From Paenibacillus abyssi (lineage in GTDB: Bacteria > Bacillota > Bacilli > Paenibacillales > Paenibacillaceae): a stretch of DNA of 64,000 nucleotides. The stretch is taken from positions 124,001 through 188,000 of the forward strand of contig NZ_BMGR01000008.1 in the NCBI RefSeq assembly GCF_014640295.1. The letters are read 5' to 3'. Positions 44,675 through 54,200 of the stretch are shown here, one piece after another (position 1 is the stretch's first letter; every line of letters begins with the position of its first letter). The notes under the pieces were generated by a model. The model saw only the letters and a program-made list of their open reading frames with translations. It had not been told where the DNA came from and did not search any database. Made by a program: the position numbers and the translations under genes.

Positions 44675-47014
44675 ATGGGAAATCAATTGATGTTAAACAT
44701 GCTCGAACAATCATCCGGTTACGCGCCGGAATTTAAATTGCAGGGTACAGCCGGGGGGCTTCGCGTACTTCACGTACCGCAGCCGGCGAGTGTGGAGCTG
44801 TGGACGGTAGGCGCATCAAAGGAAGAGATTACCGAGCATGCGGTCATGTATAGTTCGGTAGTGGAGCGTGGAGACGGCTACCTGTGCGAAGCGGAGCTGG
44901 CTGCCGGTGAAATAAGCTGCAAGATTATCGATGAATGGGTAAGAACCGCCGATGACACATGGCAGGTTAACCGTAAACTGAGCGTGCTGCAGGGGGCGGA
45001 AAAGACCGGCTTCAGGCTGCGGTTCGACGCGGTGACCGCACTTCAGGAGGAAATGGACTTTACGGATTTGCGTTACTTTGCTCCACCGGCGCTTTATGAC
45101 AAAAATGACTTGGATGAAGACGGTGTGGAGGATTATCTGAGCACGCAGGATTTGATGTACCGTGAAGACCGGTTAAATATGCTGGCCGTTACGGCTTATG
45201 ACGAGAAACGCAAGGTCAGCATGAGCCTGATGCGTGCCGACCAGCCGGCTTATGATTCGGTGCCTGACCGTCCGGATAAGGAGCGATTATTTCTGCAGCG
45301 GACCGATATCGGCAGCTTGGGCGTCTGGACAGCACCGAACGCGGAGAAGCAGATGTCGCTGCGCGCCGCCTATCCGTTCTTCGAGGGGCGCTGTCATGCG
45401 CTGTACATGAAGGAAAGGCCGGATTGGGGCTCCTTCTGGCCGGCGGAAACGGGCGAGACGCTTAAGGTATCCTACGCAATCCGTGTGGAAATGAAGGACA
45501 AGTTCATCGATGCGATCTGGAGCGCTTATACCCGCAGAATGAAAGACCTGGATTCGACACCGGTTCCGCTGCCTGCCTCGGCTGAAAAGCTGAATGAATA
45601 CCGGCTCGAAGCGCTTGACCGTTATTATATCGAGAAGGGCGAAGACGAGGATCCGAACATGCCGGCTGGTTATGCGCTGAACTGCCATCCGCAGAACGGC
45701 ATTCAATTAAGCAATATTATTCAATTCGGATTTACCGGCCAGAACATTCTGAGCGCTTATAATTCGCTGCGTTTTGGACTGGATAACGGAAAAACCGATT
45801 ATGTGGAGAAAGCGCAAAAGGTTGTCGATTTCTTCGTTAACAAAGCGCATCTGCCTGAGACGGGAATGTTCTATAATCTATACAGTGTGGAGAAAAAAAG
45901 CTTCGACTTCTGGTGGACGGGCCTGCTTCTGCCGCTGGCTTATGCCGAAGGTGAAAGACTGGTCGAACTGATGGGGCCGCTGTACGAGCATCGCGAATTT
46001 GTCATCAAGGCGTTAAGAGAGAAGCAGGGCTCGTATCTGCGCTGCATGAATGAAGATGTGCATGCGCTGCTGCTCATTTATGCATTTGAAAAATCGCAGG
46101 GCCGGGAGAACAAAGAGTGGCTGGAAGCTGCTCGGCGCTACGCGGATTTCCTGCTGAAAACCCAAGAAACGGACGGTTCGTGGTATAGAGCCTATGATAT
46201 TGACGGCAAAGCGATTACCGATCCACCGATCTGGTTCGGAACAACGATCTATGAGCAAAAATCGTCAACGGCTACATCGGTTCCGCTGCTTGTCGAGCTC
46301 TATGAAATCACGGGAGAGGGACGCTACCTGGAAGCTGCTAAGAAAGCCGGACGTTTTGTGCGCGAGACAATCGTCGCCGGCATCAAATTCAATGGCGGCA
46401 TCCATGACAGCATCTATGCCAAGGGACAATTGATCGATAACGAGAGTATCTATTTCCCGATGATTGCTTTGCTCGCCTTATACAAAGCGACTAAGGATCA
46501 ATACTTTCTGGAGGGCGCCCACGATGCGGCGAAGCTGAACGCTTCCTGGACTGTACTGTGGGATGTTCCGCTGCCGGAAGAGAGCACGCTGGCAAGGTTC
46601 GGCTTCCGCAGTACGGGTATCGGAGCGTGTGATACGCCTGGCGCGGGTTATGTGCATCCGTTTGAGCTGTCCGGCGTGGCGGAAATGGTGGAGATTGCCG
46701 GCTTTACCGGTGACAAGGACTTGTTGAAGGTAGCGGAATTGCTGTGGCATGGCTGCAACCAGACGGTAGCTACCCCTGAGAAGGATTGGGGTTATGCGTA
46801 TACAGGCTTGCAGGAGGAAGGCTACTTAATCAGCTGGTGGGCTTGGGATGACCCGATGTTTGGCGATACCGGATTCGGAAAGCGCTGGAAGGGCGAAGGT
46901 AACAAAACCTGCTTCCCATGGATTCCGGCTGTGGCCGTCCATTGCTACTGGAAGCTGTATGATCAGTTCGGCACGGCTGATTTTGCCCTGATCAAAGAAA
47001 AGGTCGCTAAATAG
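44675..47014 (+). CDS. Large cytoplasmic protein, probable helical-toroid carbohydrate-active enzyme
   Basis: 779 residues with an AGAGGAGA site. I do not recognise the family. Residues 1 to about 300 look like a beta-sandwich. From about 310 to the end there are helical repeats rich in aromatic and acidic residues (NDGKT-type turns, FDFWWTGLLLPLAYAEGERL, YLRCMNEDVHALLLIYAFEK, WYRAYDIDGKAI, WWAWDDPMFGDTGFGKRWKG), as in (alpha/alpha)6 glycosidases or lyases. No signal peptide, so it acts on imported oligosaccharide. Coupled with the importer upstream and a second large enzyme downstream. Catalytic residues cannot be assigned. Confidence 0.7.
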   Translation: MGNQLMLNMLEQSSGYAPEFKLQGTAGGLRVLHVPQPASVELWTVGASKEEITEHAVMYSSVVERGDGYLCEAELAAGEISCKIIDEWVRTADDTWQVNRKLSVLQGAEKTGFRLRFDAVTALQEEMDFTDLRYFAPPALYDKNDLDEDGVEDYLSTQDLMYREDRLNMLAVTAYDEKRKVSMSLMRADQPAYDSVPDRPDKERLFLQRTDIGSLGVWTAPNAEKQMSLRAAYPFFEGRCHALYMKERPDWGSFWPAETGETLKVSYAIRVEMKDKFIDAIWSAYTRRMKDLDSTPVPLPASAEKLNEYRLEALDRYYIEKGEDEDPNMPAGYALNCHPQNGIQLSNIIQFGFTGQNILSAYNSLRFGLDNGKTDYVEKAQKVVDFFVNKAHLPETGMFYNLYSVEKKSFDFWWTGLLLPLAYAEGERLVELMGPLYEHREFVIKALREKQGSYLRCMNEDVHALLLIYAFEKSQGRENKEWLEAARRYADFLLKTQETDGSWYRAYDIDGKAITDPPIWFGTTIYEQKSSTATSVPLLVELYEITGEGRYLEAAKKAGRFVRETIVAGIKFNGGIHDSIYAKGQLIDNESIYFPMIALLALYKATKDQYFLEGAHDAAKLNASWTVLWDVPLPEESTLARFGFRSTGIGACDTPGAGYVHPFELSGVAEMVEIAGFTGDKDLLKVAELLWHGCNQTVATPEKDWGYAYTGLQEEGYLISWWAWDDPMFGDTGFGKRWKGEGNKTCFPWIPAVAVHCYWKLYDQFGTADFALIKEKVAK

Positions 47015-47032
47015 AGAAGTAAGGAATTGGGA

Positions 47033-49456
47033 GTGAGCCTATTGGAAGCCATCAAGAATACAGCTTTTTATCTTCAATTGTCCGATCTAGGCTTTGTAGA
47101 TAAGCTTTCCATGAATGAAGACCGCAAGAGGATGAACTGGGTCATCGACAAAGATTATATGGCGGAACGCGGCTATCCCGATGAAGATAAACTGTTCGGA
47201 CATTTTAGCCTGCGTGTGAATCAGGTGCTGTACAACAGCAGTGAGACAGGTAAGCCTGTTATTGCCCGGCTCGCAGAGAAATGGCTGGAGGTTGTTTATG
47301 CCTTTGAGCCTTTCGAAGTCCGGCTCGCCTATGACCTGGAGACGGATGATACATCCATGCGCTGGAACATTTCCATCGTTAATAAGAGCAGCGAACCGTT
47401 AACGGTGGATCACTTCTACATGTGGTCCTCGCTGGCCTACGTCATGTTCAAGGATGCGGATGTGATGCGGAACATTGACCATTCCTGTGCGGTGTTTCCT
47501 TCCATCTCACCGAACTTCAGCAAACTTGCCTGTGTGCGAAGAAGCAACCTCGGCCCTCATCTTGGCGTGTATGCTGTAAAAGGGATCACCCGGTCGGTGG
47601 GCACCTACTGCCGGTTCGAAAATAATTTCTTTAAAAATGTATCCCCTTCTTTGGACGGAATGCTGTATCATAGCTTGATTCTTGTCGGGACAGGAAGTGT
47701 TAATTCCGGTTCGCCGTCATCCTCCGATTGGATTTATGGCACTGGCACGGAGCCGGTGGAACTGGCTGCAGGCCACTCGCTGGAATGGGAATATGTGCTG
47801 ATGCCGTTTGCTGATCAGCAGCAATTTTACGATAACGGCTTGAAGCTCGGGCATCCCGCGCTTGAATACAGTCCGGTTGTTGTGAGCGGGGGGCAGTTCC
47901 AAGCCTCCTTCCAGCTGCCCGGGCAGCAGCGGCTGACGAGGGCATGGGTGGAGTCCTTCGAGGGGGACAGATGCAAGCAGGTTGATGTGACGGATCAATT
48001 GGGACAGATCAACGGGAAGTTTCTGCTGCAGGCGCGATTAGCCGGACCCGGAGAACGGAAGCTGGGAATCGAGCTGGAGAATGGTACTGTCGATCATGTT
48101 GTGTTTAATGTCATCGAGCCGATTCGTACGATCATTGAGTCCAGAGTCGAGTATATCTGCCGCAATCTGTATCAGAATGAGGGAGCGGAGGTGCCTCATG
48201 CATTTCTCCCGCTTTCCAATCAGGGTGAATCGCTGGGCAAGCTGGCGCTTGTGCTGAAGAAGAATGAAATCGGCAGCTTCGAGCAGGAGCAGATTCGCAA
48301 AGTCGAGAACAGTGCGGTCCATTATATCCGGCCGAAATGGTTCGTGAACGGAGATTTCTATCAGCCTGCCAAGCTGTACGGTACATTTTACCGTATTATT
48401 GATCTTGATTATATTGCACATATTTACTATCTGTTATCTAAATTTACTGCGGATCAGCTAGTTCATCATGAGCCCTCTGATTATTTGCAATGGGCGGCTG
48501 AAGTGATGGTCGTACGGTTCGATGAGAACCTGCATGCGGATGAACGGGAGAAGGAAGAGACCCATATGCCAGGCGTGTACAGCCTGTTCATCAAAGATTT
48601 GCTGGACGACCTTAAGCGTAATGATAGGATGGAGGCGTATGAACGGTTATCCTCCTTATGGTCGGCAACCGGCGAGAGGCTGCGCGCAGGGAGCGAGCTT
48701 TACACCGGCGCAGTGACAGAGCACTTCTATGATAATGCGGGCTTTGGGCCGACCTGCGAGATCCTCAGCCTAAGCGGCCATACCAATGAAGCGGACCGTT
48801 ATGGAGAACTGCTGCTTGCCAATATCGGATTCAGCAATGACTTCCGCGCACAGAATCCGGACCGCTGGTGGGAAGCCTTATCCTATATGACCCATTCCCT
48901 GTGGGGCGGGTTGGTGGCGGCTTCGACGCTGGTCGCTTATGAGCATATAAAGCGGACAGAATATTTGACTGCGGCCTACCGCGGGACGATGCCGGTATTC
49001 TACTGTTACGATTGGCACGCGACGGCAACAGATAAGAAATTAGAAAAGGGGCAGGCTGCTTCCACTTACAGCGTCGCCGGACCGAATATGAACCGTCCCG
49101 ATCTGTCCCGCAACCGGTTCGGCCAATCGGTGTTCGCCAAGGACGGGGGGCTGTTCGAGCAATTGTTCAGCAATGCGTCCGGAGACGATTGGGATATGGG
49201 TGAAGAACTGGTCGCCTATTTGGAAGGCTTCGGCACGAAAACCTTTCTATACACCCAGAATGGAGAATTGCGCTGCGTAAACGGAGAAATTGTGAGAACA
49301 GGCGACCGTTACGAAGTGACAAGTTATGCGGCTTACCCGAGGGAGTTCCACTTTTATGAAGCGGGAGAATCCTTTGTTGCGGCTCCGGGCCAGGAAGTCC
49401 GCACGGTCATTTTTGAGAATGGTGCCTTTATACCTTCATTATTAAGCAGAAAATAG
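47033..49456 (+). CDS. Large cytoplasmic protein of unknown family, probable carbohydrate-active enzyme
   Basis: About 807 residues from GTG 47033, 7 nt after AAGGA; a TTG at 47027 is too close. N-terminal half beta-rich (FKDADVMRNIDHSCAVFPSISPNFS, YCRFENNFFKNVSPSLDGMLYHSLILVG), C-terminal half helical and aromatic (YGTFYRIIDLDYIAHIYYLLSKF, WWEALSYMTHSLWGGLVAASTLVAYEH, DLSRNRFGQSVFAKDGGLFEQ), then a small beta tail. This resembles beta-sandwich plus helical-toroid polysaccharide enzymes and perhaps DUF5695-like proteins, but I cannot confirm it. No signal peptide. It follows the gene at 44675 by 18 bp; the two may act in sequence. Confidence 0.65.
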   Translation: MSLLEAIKNTAFYLQLSDLGFVDKLSMNEDRKRMNWVIDKDYMAERGYPDEDKLFGHFSLRVNQVLYNSSETGKPVIARLAEKWLEVVYAFEPFEVRLAYDLETDDTSMRWNISIVNKSSEPLTVDHFYMWSSLAYVMFKDADVMRNIDHSCAVFPSISPNFSKLACVRRSNLGPHLGVYAVKGITRSVGTYCRFENNFFKNVSPSLDGMLYHSLILVGTGSVNSGSPSSSDWIYGTGTEPVELAAGHSLEWEYVLMPFADQQQFYDNGLKLGHPALEYSPVVVSGGQFQASFQLPGQQRLTRAWVESFEGDRCKQVDVTDQLGQINGKFLLQARLAGPGERKLGIELENGTVDHVVFNVIEPIRTIIESRVEYICRNLYQNEGAEVPHAFLPLSNQGESLGKLALVLKKNEIGSFEQEQIRKVENSAVHYIRPKWFVNGDFYQPAKLYGTFYRIIDLDYIAHIYYLLSKFTADQLVHHEPSDYLQWAAEVMVVRFDENLHADEREKEETHMPGVYSLFIKDLLDDLKRNDRMEAYERLSSLWSATGERLRAGSELYTGAVTEHFYDNAGFGPTCEILSLSGHTNEADRYGELLLANIGFSNDFRAQNPDRWWEALSYMTHSLWGGLVAASTLVAYEHIKRTEYLTAAYRGTMPVFYCYDWHATATDKKLEKGQAASTYSVAGPNMNRPDLSRNRFGQSVFAKDGGLFEQLFSNASGDDWDMGEELVAYLEGFGTKTFLYTQNGELRCVNGEIVRTGDRYEVTSYAAYPREFHFYEAGESFVAAPGQEVRTVIFENGAFIPSLLSRK

Positions 49457-49521
49457 CTAAATAGCTTCGGTTATAGTTTTTGAGACTGTACGGCACTTAT
49501 GTCTTCTAATATGGAAACAAC

Positions 49522-49570
49522 AAAGAAAACAGCATGAACGAATTCCATGTTCGTCAAGCTGTTTTCTTTC
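49522..49570 (+). terminator. Intrinsic terminator after the carbohydrate operon
   Basis: A 12-bp stem (AAAGAAAACAGC at 49522-49533 with its complement at 49558-49569) has T-rich right arm and A-rich left arm, so it could work on both strands. It separates the operon from the DUF4432 gene. Confidence 0.75.
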
Positions 49571-49598
49571 ATTTCTGTAACAAGAGTGAGGGATCGCG

Positions 49599-50720
49599 AT
49601 GGAAACAACGGTGAAACTGAGACTGAATGAGCTGCCTGAGCAGAAGACCATTGATTTGCCCGGCGGCGGATACATTGAGAAGCGGCTCTTTACGGATAAG
49701 TATAATAAAGAGCTGACAATACTAACAATTTATAACGGACGGATGGCCTTTACCGTATTGCCCGAAAGAGGGCTTGAGATCGGAGATATCGTTGTCGATG
49801 GGGAAACAATGAGCTGGGAACGAAGCGGGCATTATTTGCTGCACCCGGATCATGCAGACTTGCAGGCACGGAACGGGATCGGTTGGCTGGACGGTTTTTA
49901 TTCAGCTGTCGCCGTTATTGGTCCGGAGCTGTTCGGCACCCCGGGGGAAGGCTTGACGCTGCATGGAACAGGCTCTTACTCGCCTGCGGTAGCGGAGTCG
50001 GTTCATATAAGCTGCACCGGGGAAGACATCGTCGTTGAAGGCAAGGCGGTTGTTCGAGGCTGCTCCGGTTCTTCTGTATTTGAGAAGGAGATCAAGATGG
50101 TGACAAAAAAGGATGCCTCTTTGATCTTAAGGGAAGAAACAACGTGGAATTGTTCGGACGCTGAGCAGACGCTGGACGATGGGTATCATATCCAATTATC
50201 GGGACGTTACATGCATGACGGTGGACGGTATGTGCTGCCTGCGCCCAGCCGCACGCTGCTCCTGAGGGATTCAGCTCCTCCTGAGGCTGATCCGCTGCGG
50301 ATCTATCCGATCAGTCAGGGAAAGCGGCCGATACGATGTTACCAATATGTTCCGCAGCCGGTAATCGGCATGGATCAGCTTGGCGAGCTGGCCCCGTTTG
50401 TCCAGCAGCTTAGGCAGCGGCATGGCGTTACAGCGGAGATGATGGTGAACGATCGCAAGGATGCCGCCGGTTTTGTCATTCGGGCATTAGACGATTTCTC
50501 TAAGTCGCTGATTGCCAAAGAGATCGACGAGAGTTTTATGTTTTCCTTCGAGCCGTGCCGAACGAGACCCAATCGCATGTCACAGAAGCATATCGACGGA
50601 GAGGCGTTTGTACTGCAGCCCGGCCATAGTGCTGTTACCCAGTGCATCATAGGCGTCACCAGGGATGCCGCTATGATCGGTGCATTAGCGCAAGCAATCA
50701 CCTTGGCTGCGCGGAAATAG
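49599..50720 (+). CDS. DUF4432 family protein, aldose epimerase-like
   Basis: 373 residues. A galactose-mutarotase-like beta-sandwich protein of the DUF4432 family: GRMAFTVLPERGLEIGDIVVDGETMSW, GWLDGFYSAVAVIGPELFGTPGEGLTLHGTGSY, MFSFEPCRTRPN. Family members are found in carbohydrate loci and are thought to bind or epimerise sugars. It follows the operon terminator but is on the same strand, so it may be a read-through or separately expressed member of the locus. Confidence 0.85.
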   Translation: METTVKLRLNELPEQKTIDLPGGGYIEKRLFTDKYNKELTILTIYNGRMAFTVLPERGLEIGDIVVDGETMSWERSGHYLLHPDHADLQARNGIGWLDGFYSAVAVIGPELFGTPGEGLTLHGTGSYSPAVAESVHISCTGEDIVVEGKAVVRGCSGSSVFEKEIKMVTKKDASLILREETTWNCSDAEQTLDDGYHIQLSGRYMHDGGRYVLPAPSRTLLLRDSAPPEADPLRIYPISQGKRPIRCYQYVPQPVIGMDQLGELAPFVQQLRQRHGVTAEMMVNDRKDAAGFVIRALDDFSKSLIAKEIDESFMFSFEPCRTRPNRMSQKHIDGEAFVLQPGHSAVTQCIIGVTRDAAMIGALAQAITLAARK

Positions 50721-50789
50721 CTGGTAATTACACAATATTGCGTTCATTCGTATGTGCGCCATACAGCGTTAACAGTTCGTATTCATTAG

Positions 50790-52229
50790 TTAGCTCATCC
50801 TTTTGACGGCTGCCGCGAACCTGCGGATGCCTTCCTGTACCAAGTGGTCATCCGCACGGCTGAAAGTCAGCCGGACATAATTGGCATTTGAGCCGAGCGT
50901 ACTTCCAGGGGCGAACACGACACCATTCTGAATCGATTCTTTAAACAGTGTGTGTTCGTCCCAATCCTCCTTTAATTTGCACCAGAGATGAATTCCCCCC
51001 TCAGGCACGCCGAATTCAATCCTGCCGTCAAACTCCTTTTGCAGCGCTTCGATAATCAGATCCCGTTTGTTTTTCAATCCCTGTCTCAGCTTTCTGATAT
51101 GGCCGTCAAAACCGCCGGAGGAAAGCAGCTGTGCGGCAATCCACTGTGGATAGTTGGGATGGCCGAAATCAATCTGCTGTTTGGCGTCGGTCAACCGGTT
51201 AATGACGGCTTGCGGACCTAGAATCCAGCCGATACGAAGTCCGGATGCAATGATCTTTGATAACGAGCTGATATAAAGGACGGCTCCATCCTGATCCATG
51301 GATTTCAAAGTACGAACCGGTTGGCCGTTATAGGCAGTTACGCTGTAAGGATCATCCTCCACTATGGGAATGCCGTACATGGTGGAAATTTCAATGACTT
51401 TTTGTCTTCTTTCATAAGCGAGTGTTGTGCCGGTAGGGTTTTGGAAAATGGGATTTAGGAACACCATCTTGATCCGGTGTTTTTTATAAAGGGAGATGAT
51501 TTCTTCGGGGTCGATTCCATTCTGTCCGGGCTGCAATAAAAAGGTCTTTAGGCCGGCGGAGTGAAAAATCGGCAGGGAGTAGGCGTAAGATGGATCTTCG
51601 ATCACGACGGCGTCTCCTGGTTTAAGCAGGCTTTGAATGATCAGGTGCAGCGCTTGCTGCGCTCCGGAAGTAATCAGGATGGAGGAAGGGGTAGAGTTGA
51701 TATTCCGGTATGCTCTCAGATGCTCCGAGATCGCCTCGCGCAATTTAAGGTTTCCCTGCATATGCTCGTAGCCCAAATAGTTGTCAATTTTCATCGCGCT
51801 GTGGACATCCTGCATCAGCTCTACGGGCTGCAGATCAGCGCTTAATTCGCCAATGGCCAAATTAATGATATTTCGGCCGGATTGAATCACGTTGTAAATT
51901 TGGCGATTGATCGGGTTGTTAAGCTGGAAGAAACCGCCCTTCACGTATTGATCCCAATTCGGCACGCGCTTTTGCTCACCTGAGCTCCATAGATCCGTAC
52001 TGACAAGCGTGCCGATGCCCTTCACGCGATTCACGAGTCCGCTGGCATGCAGCTCATTATAAGCGGAAATGATCGTGCTGCGGTTAACGCCGAATTCCGT
52101 TGCCAAGTAACGTTCGGAAGGAAGGCAGCCGCCGGACGGAAATTCGCCGGTCATAATACGGGTTTCGATATAATTGGCAATTTGCTTATAAATCGGCACG
52201 CCGGTCGATTTGCTTGGTTTCCAGTCCAT
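50790..52229 (-). CDS. MocR/PdxR-type GntR regulator with aminotransferase domain
   Basis: 479 residues from ATG 52229, preceded by TTTGGAGG on the minus strand. N-terminal GntR winged helix (GVPIYKQIANYIETRIMTGEFPSGGCLPSERYLATEFGVNRSTIISAYNELHASGLV), then a class I aminotransferase fold. The PLP lysine lies in ISSLSKIIASGLRIGW, with NPIFQNPTGTTL and VEDDPYSV motifs. Proteins of this class bind PLP or amino-group ligands and regulate the next operon. It is divergent from the Nit1C-like operon and is the obvious candidate regulator. Confidence 0.93.
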   Translation of the reverse strand: MDWKPSKSTGVPIYKQIANYIETRIMTGEFPSGGCLPSERYLATEFGVNRSTIISAYNELHASGLVNRVKGIGTLVSTDLWSSGEQKRVPNWDQYVKGGFFQLNNPINRQIYNVIQSGRNIINLAIGELSADLQPVELMQDVHSAMKIDNYLGYEHMQGNLKLREAISEHLRAYRNINSTPSSILITSGAQQALHLIIQSLLKPGDAVVIEDPSYAYSLPIFHSAGLKTFLLQPGQNGIDPEEIISLYKKHRIKMVFLNPIFQNPTGTTLAYERRQKVIEISTMYGIPIVEDDPYSVTAYNGQPVRTLKSMDQDGAVLYISSLSKIIASGLRIGWILGPQAVINRLTDAKQQIDFGHPNYPQWIAAQLLSSGGFDGHIRKLRQGLKNKRDLIIEALQKEFDGRIEFGVPEGGIHLWCKLKEDWDEHTLFKESIQNGVVFAPGSTLGSNANYVRLTFSRADDHLVQEGIRRFAAAVKRMS

Positions 52230-52566
52230 ACAATGCCTCCAAAACAAGCTTATTTAACCTTTAAATAGCGTCATGTTTGTGTGAGCCAAGGTGAGGATGA
52301 AAGAGGAAATCAGTGGAGAACCCTATTGTTATTATAATTTAATGTAAGGAAATATTCCATATAAAACTTCTGCTAACAGGATTGAGATTATCTTGGTATC
52401 ACTTGATTTTACAGGATAAATCTAACTGGATGGTAAAAATAATGATTCAGTGGATGATGTCACACCTCATTTTTTAAGTTAGCATATGTTATATAAAGTG
52501 ACATAAAAACAAAAAGTGCTTCTATTATGTGAGATTGCGTAACATCGATAAGGGAGGGGGAGCAAA
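52230..52566. promoter_or_regulatory. Divergent control region between MocR gene and Nit1C-like operon
   Basis: An AT-rich 337-bp gap. ATGTCAC (52457-52463) and GTGACAT (52498-52504) form an inverted pair around AT-rich TATGTTATATA, probably the operon promoter. A further TGTGAGA lies near 52528-52540. For the MocR gene, TATAAT on the minus strand at 52331-52336 is a candidate -10. No terminator or riboswitch is visible. Binding by the MocR protein is inferred. Confidence 0.45.
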
Positions 52567-53703
52567 TTGAATCCCATCAAGCATCATGCGTCACAAGAAG
52601 AGCGGGACTCGCTTCAAGCGGAAGCGCATTGGTTGGTTGATCTTCATAACAAAGGGCTGCGGACGGAAGGGCTGGGGAGCGGAGGCCGCCGCGGAGGAGC
52701 AGGACCGTCGGATGACCGTGCATTCCGGTTCGGTGATCAAACGGTCATGCTGCCGACCTTGAACAATCCGGCCGAGCATTCCCCGTATTCCTTGGTCCAA
52801 AGCGATGCCGGCTTGTCTCTGAAATACGAAGGAAAGACATTGATGGTTTTGGATTCCGTAGCGCGTCCGAAGTTTTACGACCTTGCGACTGAAGACGGCA
52901 TCCCCTACAACAAGATTGCCGTTCTGCACGGTGCCGACGTGCTTGCCAGCACGGTGATCCAGAGCTGTATCCGCTGGACACCGAAAGACCGCTGCAAGTT
53001 TTGCGCGATTGGACATTCCCTGGAGCAGGGCAGCACAGTGGCCAGAAAAACGCCGGAGCAGCTCGCCGAGGTCATACAGGCGGCAGAAGAGCTGGATGGC
53101 ATCAAGCATATTACATTGACGACGGGTACTCCTAACGAGACGGACCGGGGAGCGCTTTATCTGGCAGCATGCGTCAGGGAAATCCGTAAAGTGAGCCGGC
53201 TGCCGATTCAAGTGCAATGCGAGCCGCCCGATGACCATCGGCTTTATCAGGTGTTGAAGGATGCCGGCGCCGACACGATCGGGCTTCATGTGGAGTCGTT
53301 CGACGAGGAAGTCCGCCGCAGGATGATGCCGTCCAAATCGGAGATTTCCTTGGAGATCTATTTTGAAGCCTTCGAAAAAGCCGTCGCCGTATTCGGCAGA
53401 AATCAGGTCAGCACTTACGTGATCCTGGGCATGGGCGAGAATATCGAAACGACGTTGGAAGGCTGCCAGCGCGCTGCGCGATTGGGCGTTTACCCGTTTG
53501 TGGTGCCGCTTCGGCCGCTGAGCGGGACATTGCTTGAGCATACTTCGCCACCCTCCACTGCCTATATGGAGGAAGCGTACCGCAAGGTTGCCGCCATACT
53601 GAAGGAGGCCGAGCTGTCCTCTGAGGGAAGCAGTGCCGGCTGTGCAAAATGCGGAGCCTGCTCTGCGCTGCCCGCCTTCGAAAAACTGGAAGCCGCGAGG
53701 TGA
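52567..53703 (+). CDS. Radical SAM protein, MSMEG_0568 family (Nit1C cluster)
   Basis: 378 residues from a TTG with GGGAGGGGGAG. Cluster-binding cysteines appear as CIRWTPKDRCKFC, i.e. CX8CX2C in place of the usual CX3CX2C, followed by a radical SAM barrel (GIKHITLTTGTPNETDRG, VQCEPPDD, GLHVESFDEEVRRRMMPSK, STYVILGMGENIETTLEG). A C-terminal CAKCGAC may bind metal. The family is typical of Nit1C nitrilase clusters in cyanobacteria, mycobacteria and proteobacteria. The reaction is not known to me. First gene of the operon, 6 bp ahead of the acetyltransferase. Confidence 0.9.
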   Translation: MNPIKHHASQEERDSLQAEAHWLVDLHNKGLRTEGLGSGGRRGGAGPSDDRAFRFGDQTVMLPTLNNPAEHSPYSLVQSDAGLSLKYEGKTLMVLDSVARPKFYDLATEDGIPYNKIAVLHGADVLASTVIQSCIRWTPKDRCKFCAIGHSLEQGSTVARKTPEQLAEVIQAAEELDGIKHITLTTGTPNETDRGALYLAACVREIRKVSRLPIQVQCEPPDDHRLYQVLKDAGADTIGLHVESFDEEVRRRMMPSKSEISLEIYFEAFEKAVAVFGRNQVSTYVILGMGENIETTLEGCQRAARLGVYPFVVPLRPLSGTLLEHTSPPSTAYMEEAYRKVAAILKEAELSSEGSSAGCAKCGACSALPAFEKLEAAR

Positions 53704-53708
53704 CCGCG

Positions 53709-54200
53709 ATGAGGAGCTATGAGTTCAGATTAGCAAACAGCAAGGAGGAGGTTGCCGCCGCATTGACGCTGCGCCGGCAAGTGTTTGTAGAGGAGCAGCG
53801 GATGTTCGCGTTATCCGACGCCGACGAGTATGATCCGGAGTCCATCTATATTAATGCTTGGAAGAACGATTCGCTTCTAATGGGCACGGTCCGCTGTTAT
53901 CCGGATCAGCAGGATCGTTCGGTCTGGTGGGGAGGACGTCTGGCCGTGCACGAGAATTACCGGCTCCGGGGCATTGGCGTCTACCTCATCGAAGCAGCTG
54001 TAAGTGAAATGCAGCGGCGCAGCGTTCGCCGGTTTTTGGCCCAAGTGCAGCAGCAAAACGTGAAGCTGTTTGAAAAGCTTGGATGGAGCAAGGTGGGAGA
54101 GCAGTTCATCTCTTACGGACAGCCCCATCAATTAATGGAGGCGAATCTGCATGTGTTTGATGCATCTAACCGGAAGCAGCGGCAGTTCATCGGGCGATAA
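53709..54200 (+). CDS. GNAT acetyltransferase, MSMEG_0567/Sll0786 family
   Basis: 163 residues from ATG 53709 with GAGGTGA overlapping the radical SAM stop. GNAT fold: LRRQVFVEEQRMF, then WWGGRLAVHENYRLRGIGVYLIEAAV (acetyl-CoA loop RLRGIG) and KLFEKLGWSKVGE. This family is a fixed member of Nit1C clusters. Predicted to acylate an amino group, substrate unknown. Its 3' end overlaps the amidohydrolase by 50 bp. Confidence 0.9.
   Translation: MRSYEFRLANSKEEVAAALTLRRQVFVEEQRMFALSDADEYDPESIYINAWKNDSLLMGTVRCYPDQQDRSVWWGGRLAVHENYRLRGIGVYLIEAAVSEMQRRSVRRFLAQVQQQNVKLFEKLGWSKVGEQFISYGQPHQLMEANLHVFDASNRKQRQFIGR

Noticed and set aside
49511-49611. ATGGAAACAAC occurs both at 49511 and at the DUF4432 start (49599).
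   Set aside because: An 11-bp match without further similarity; probably chance.
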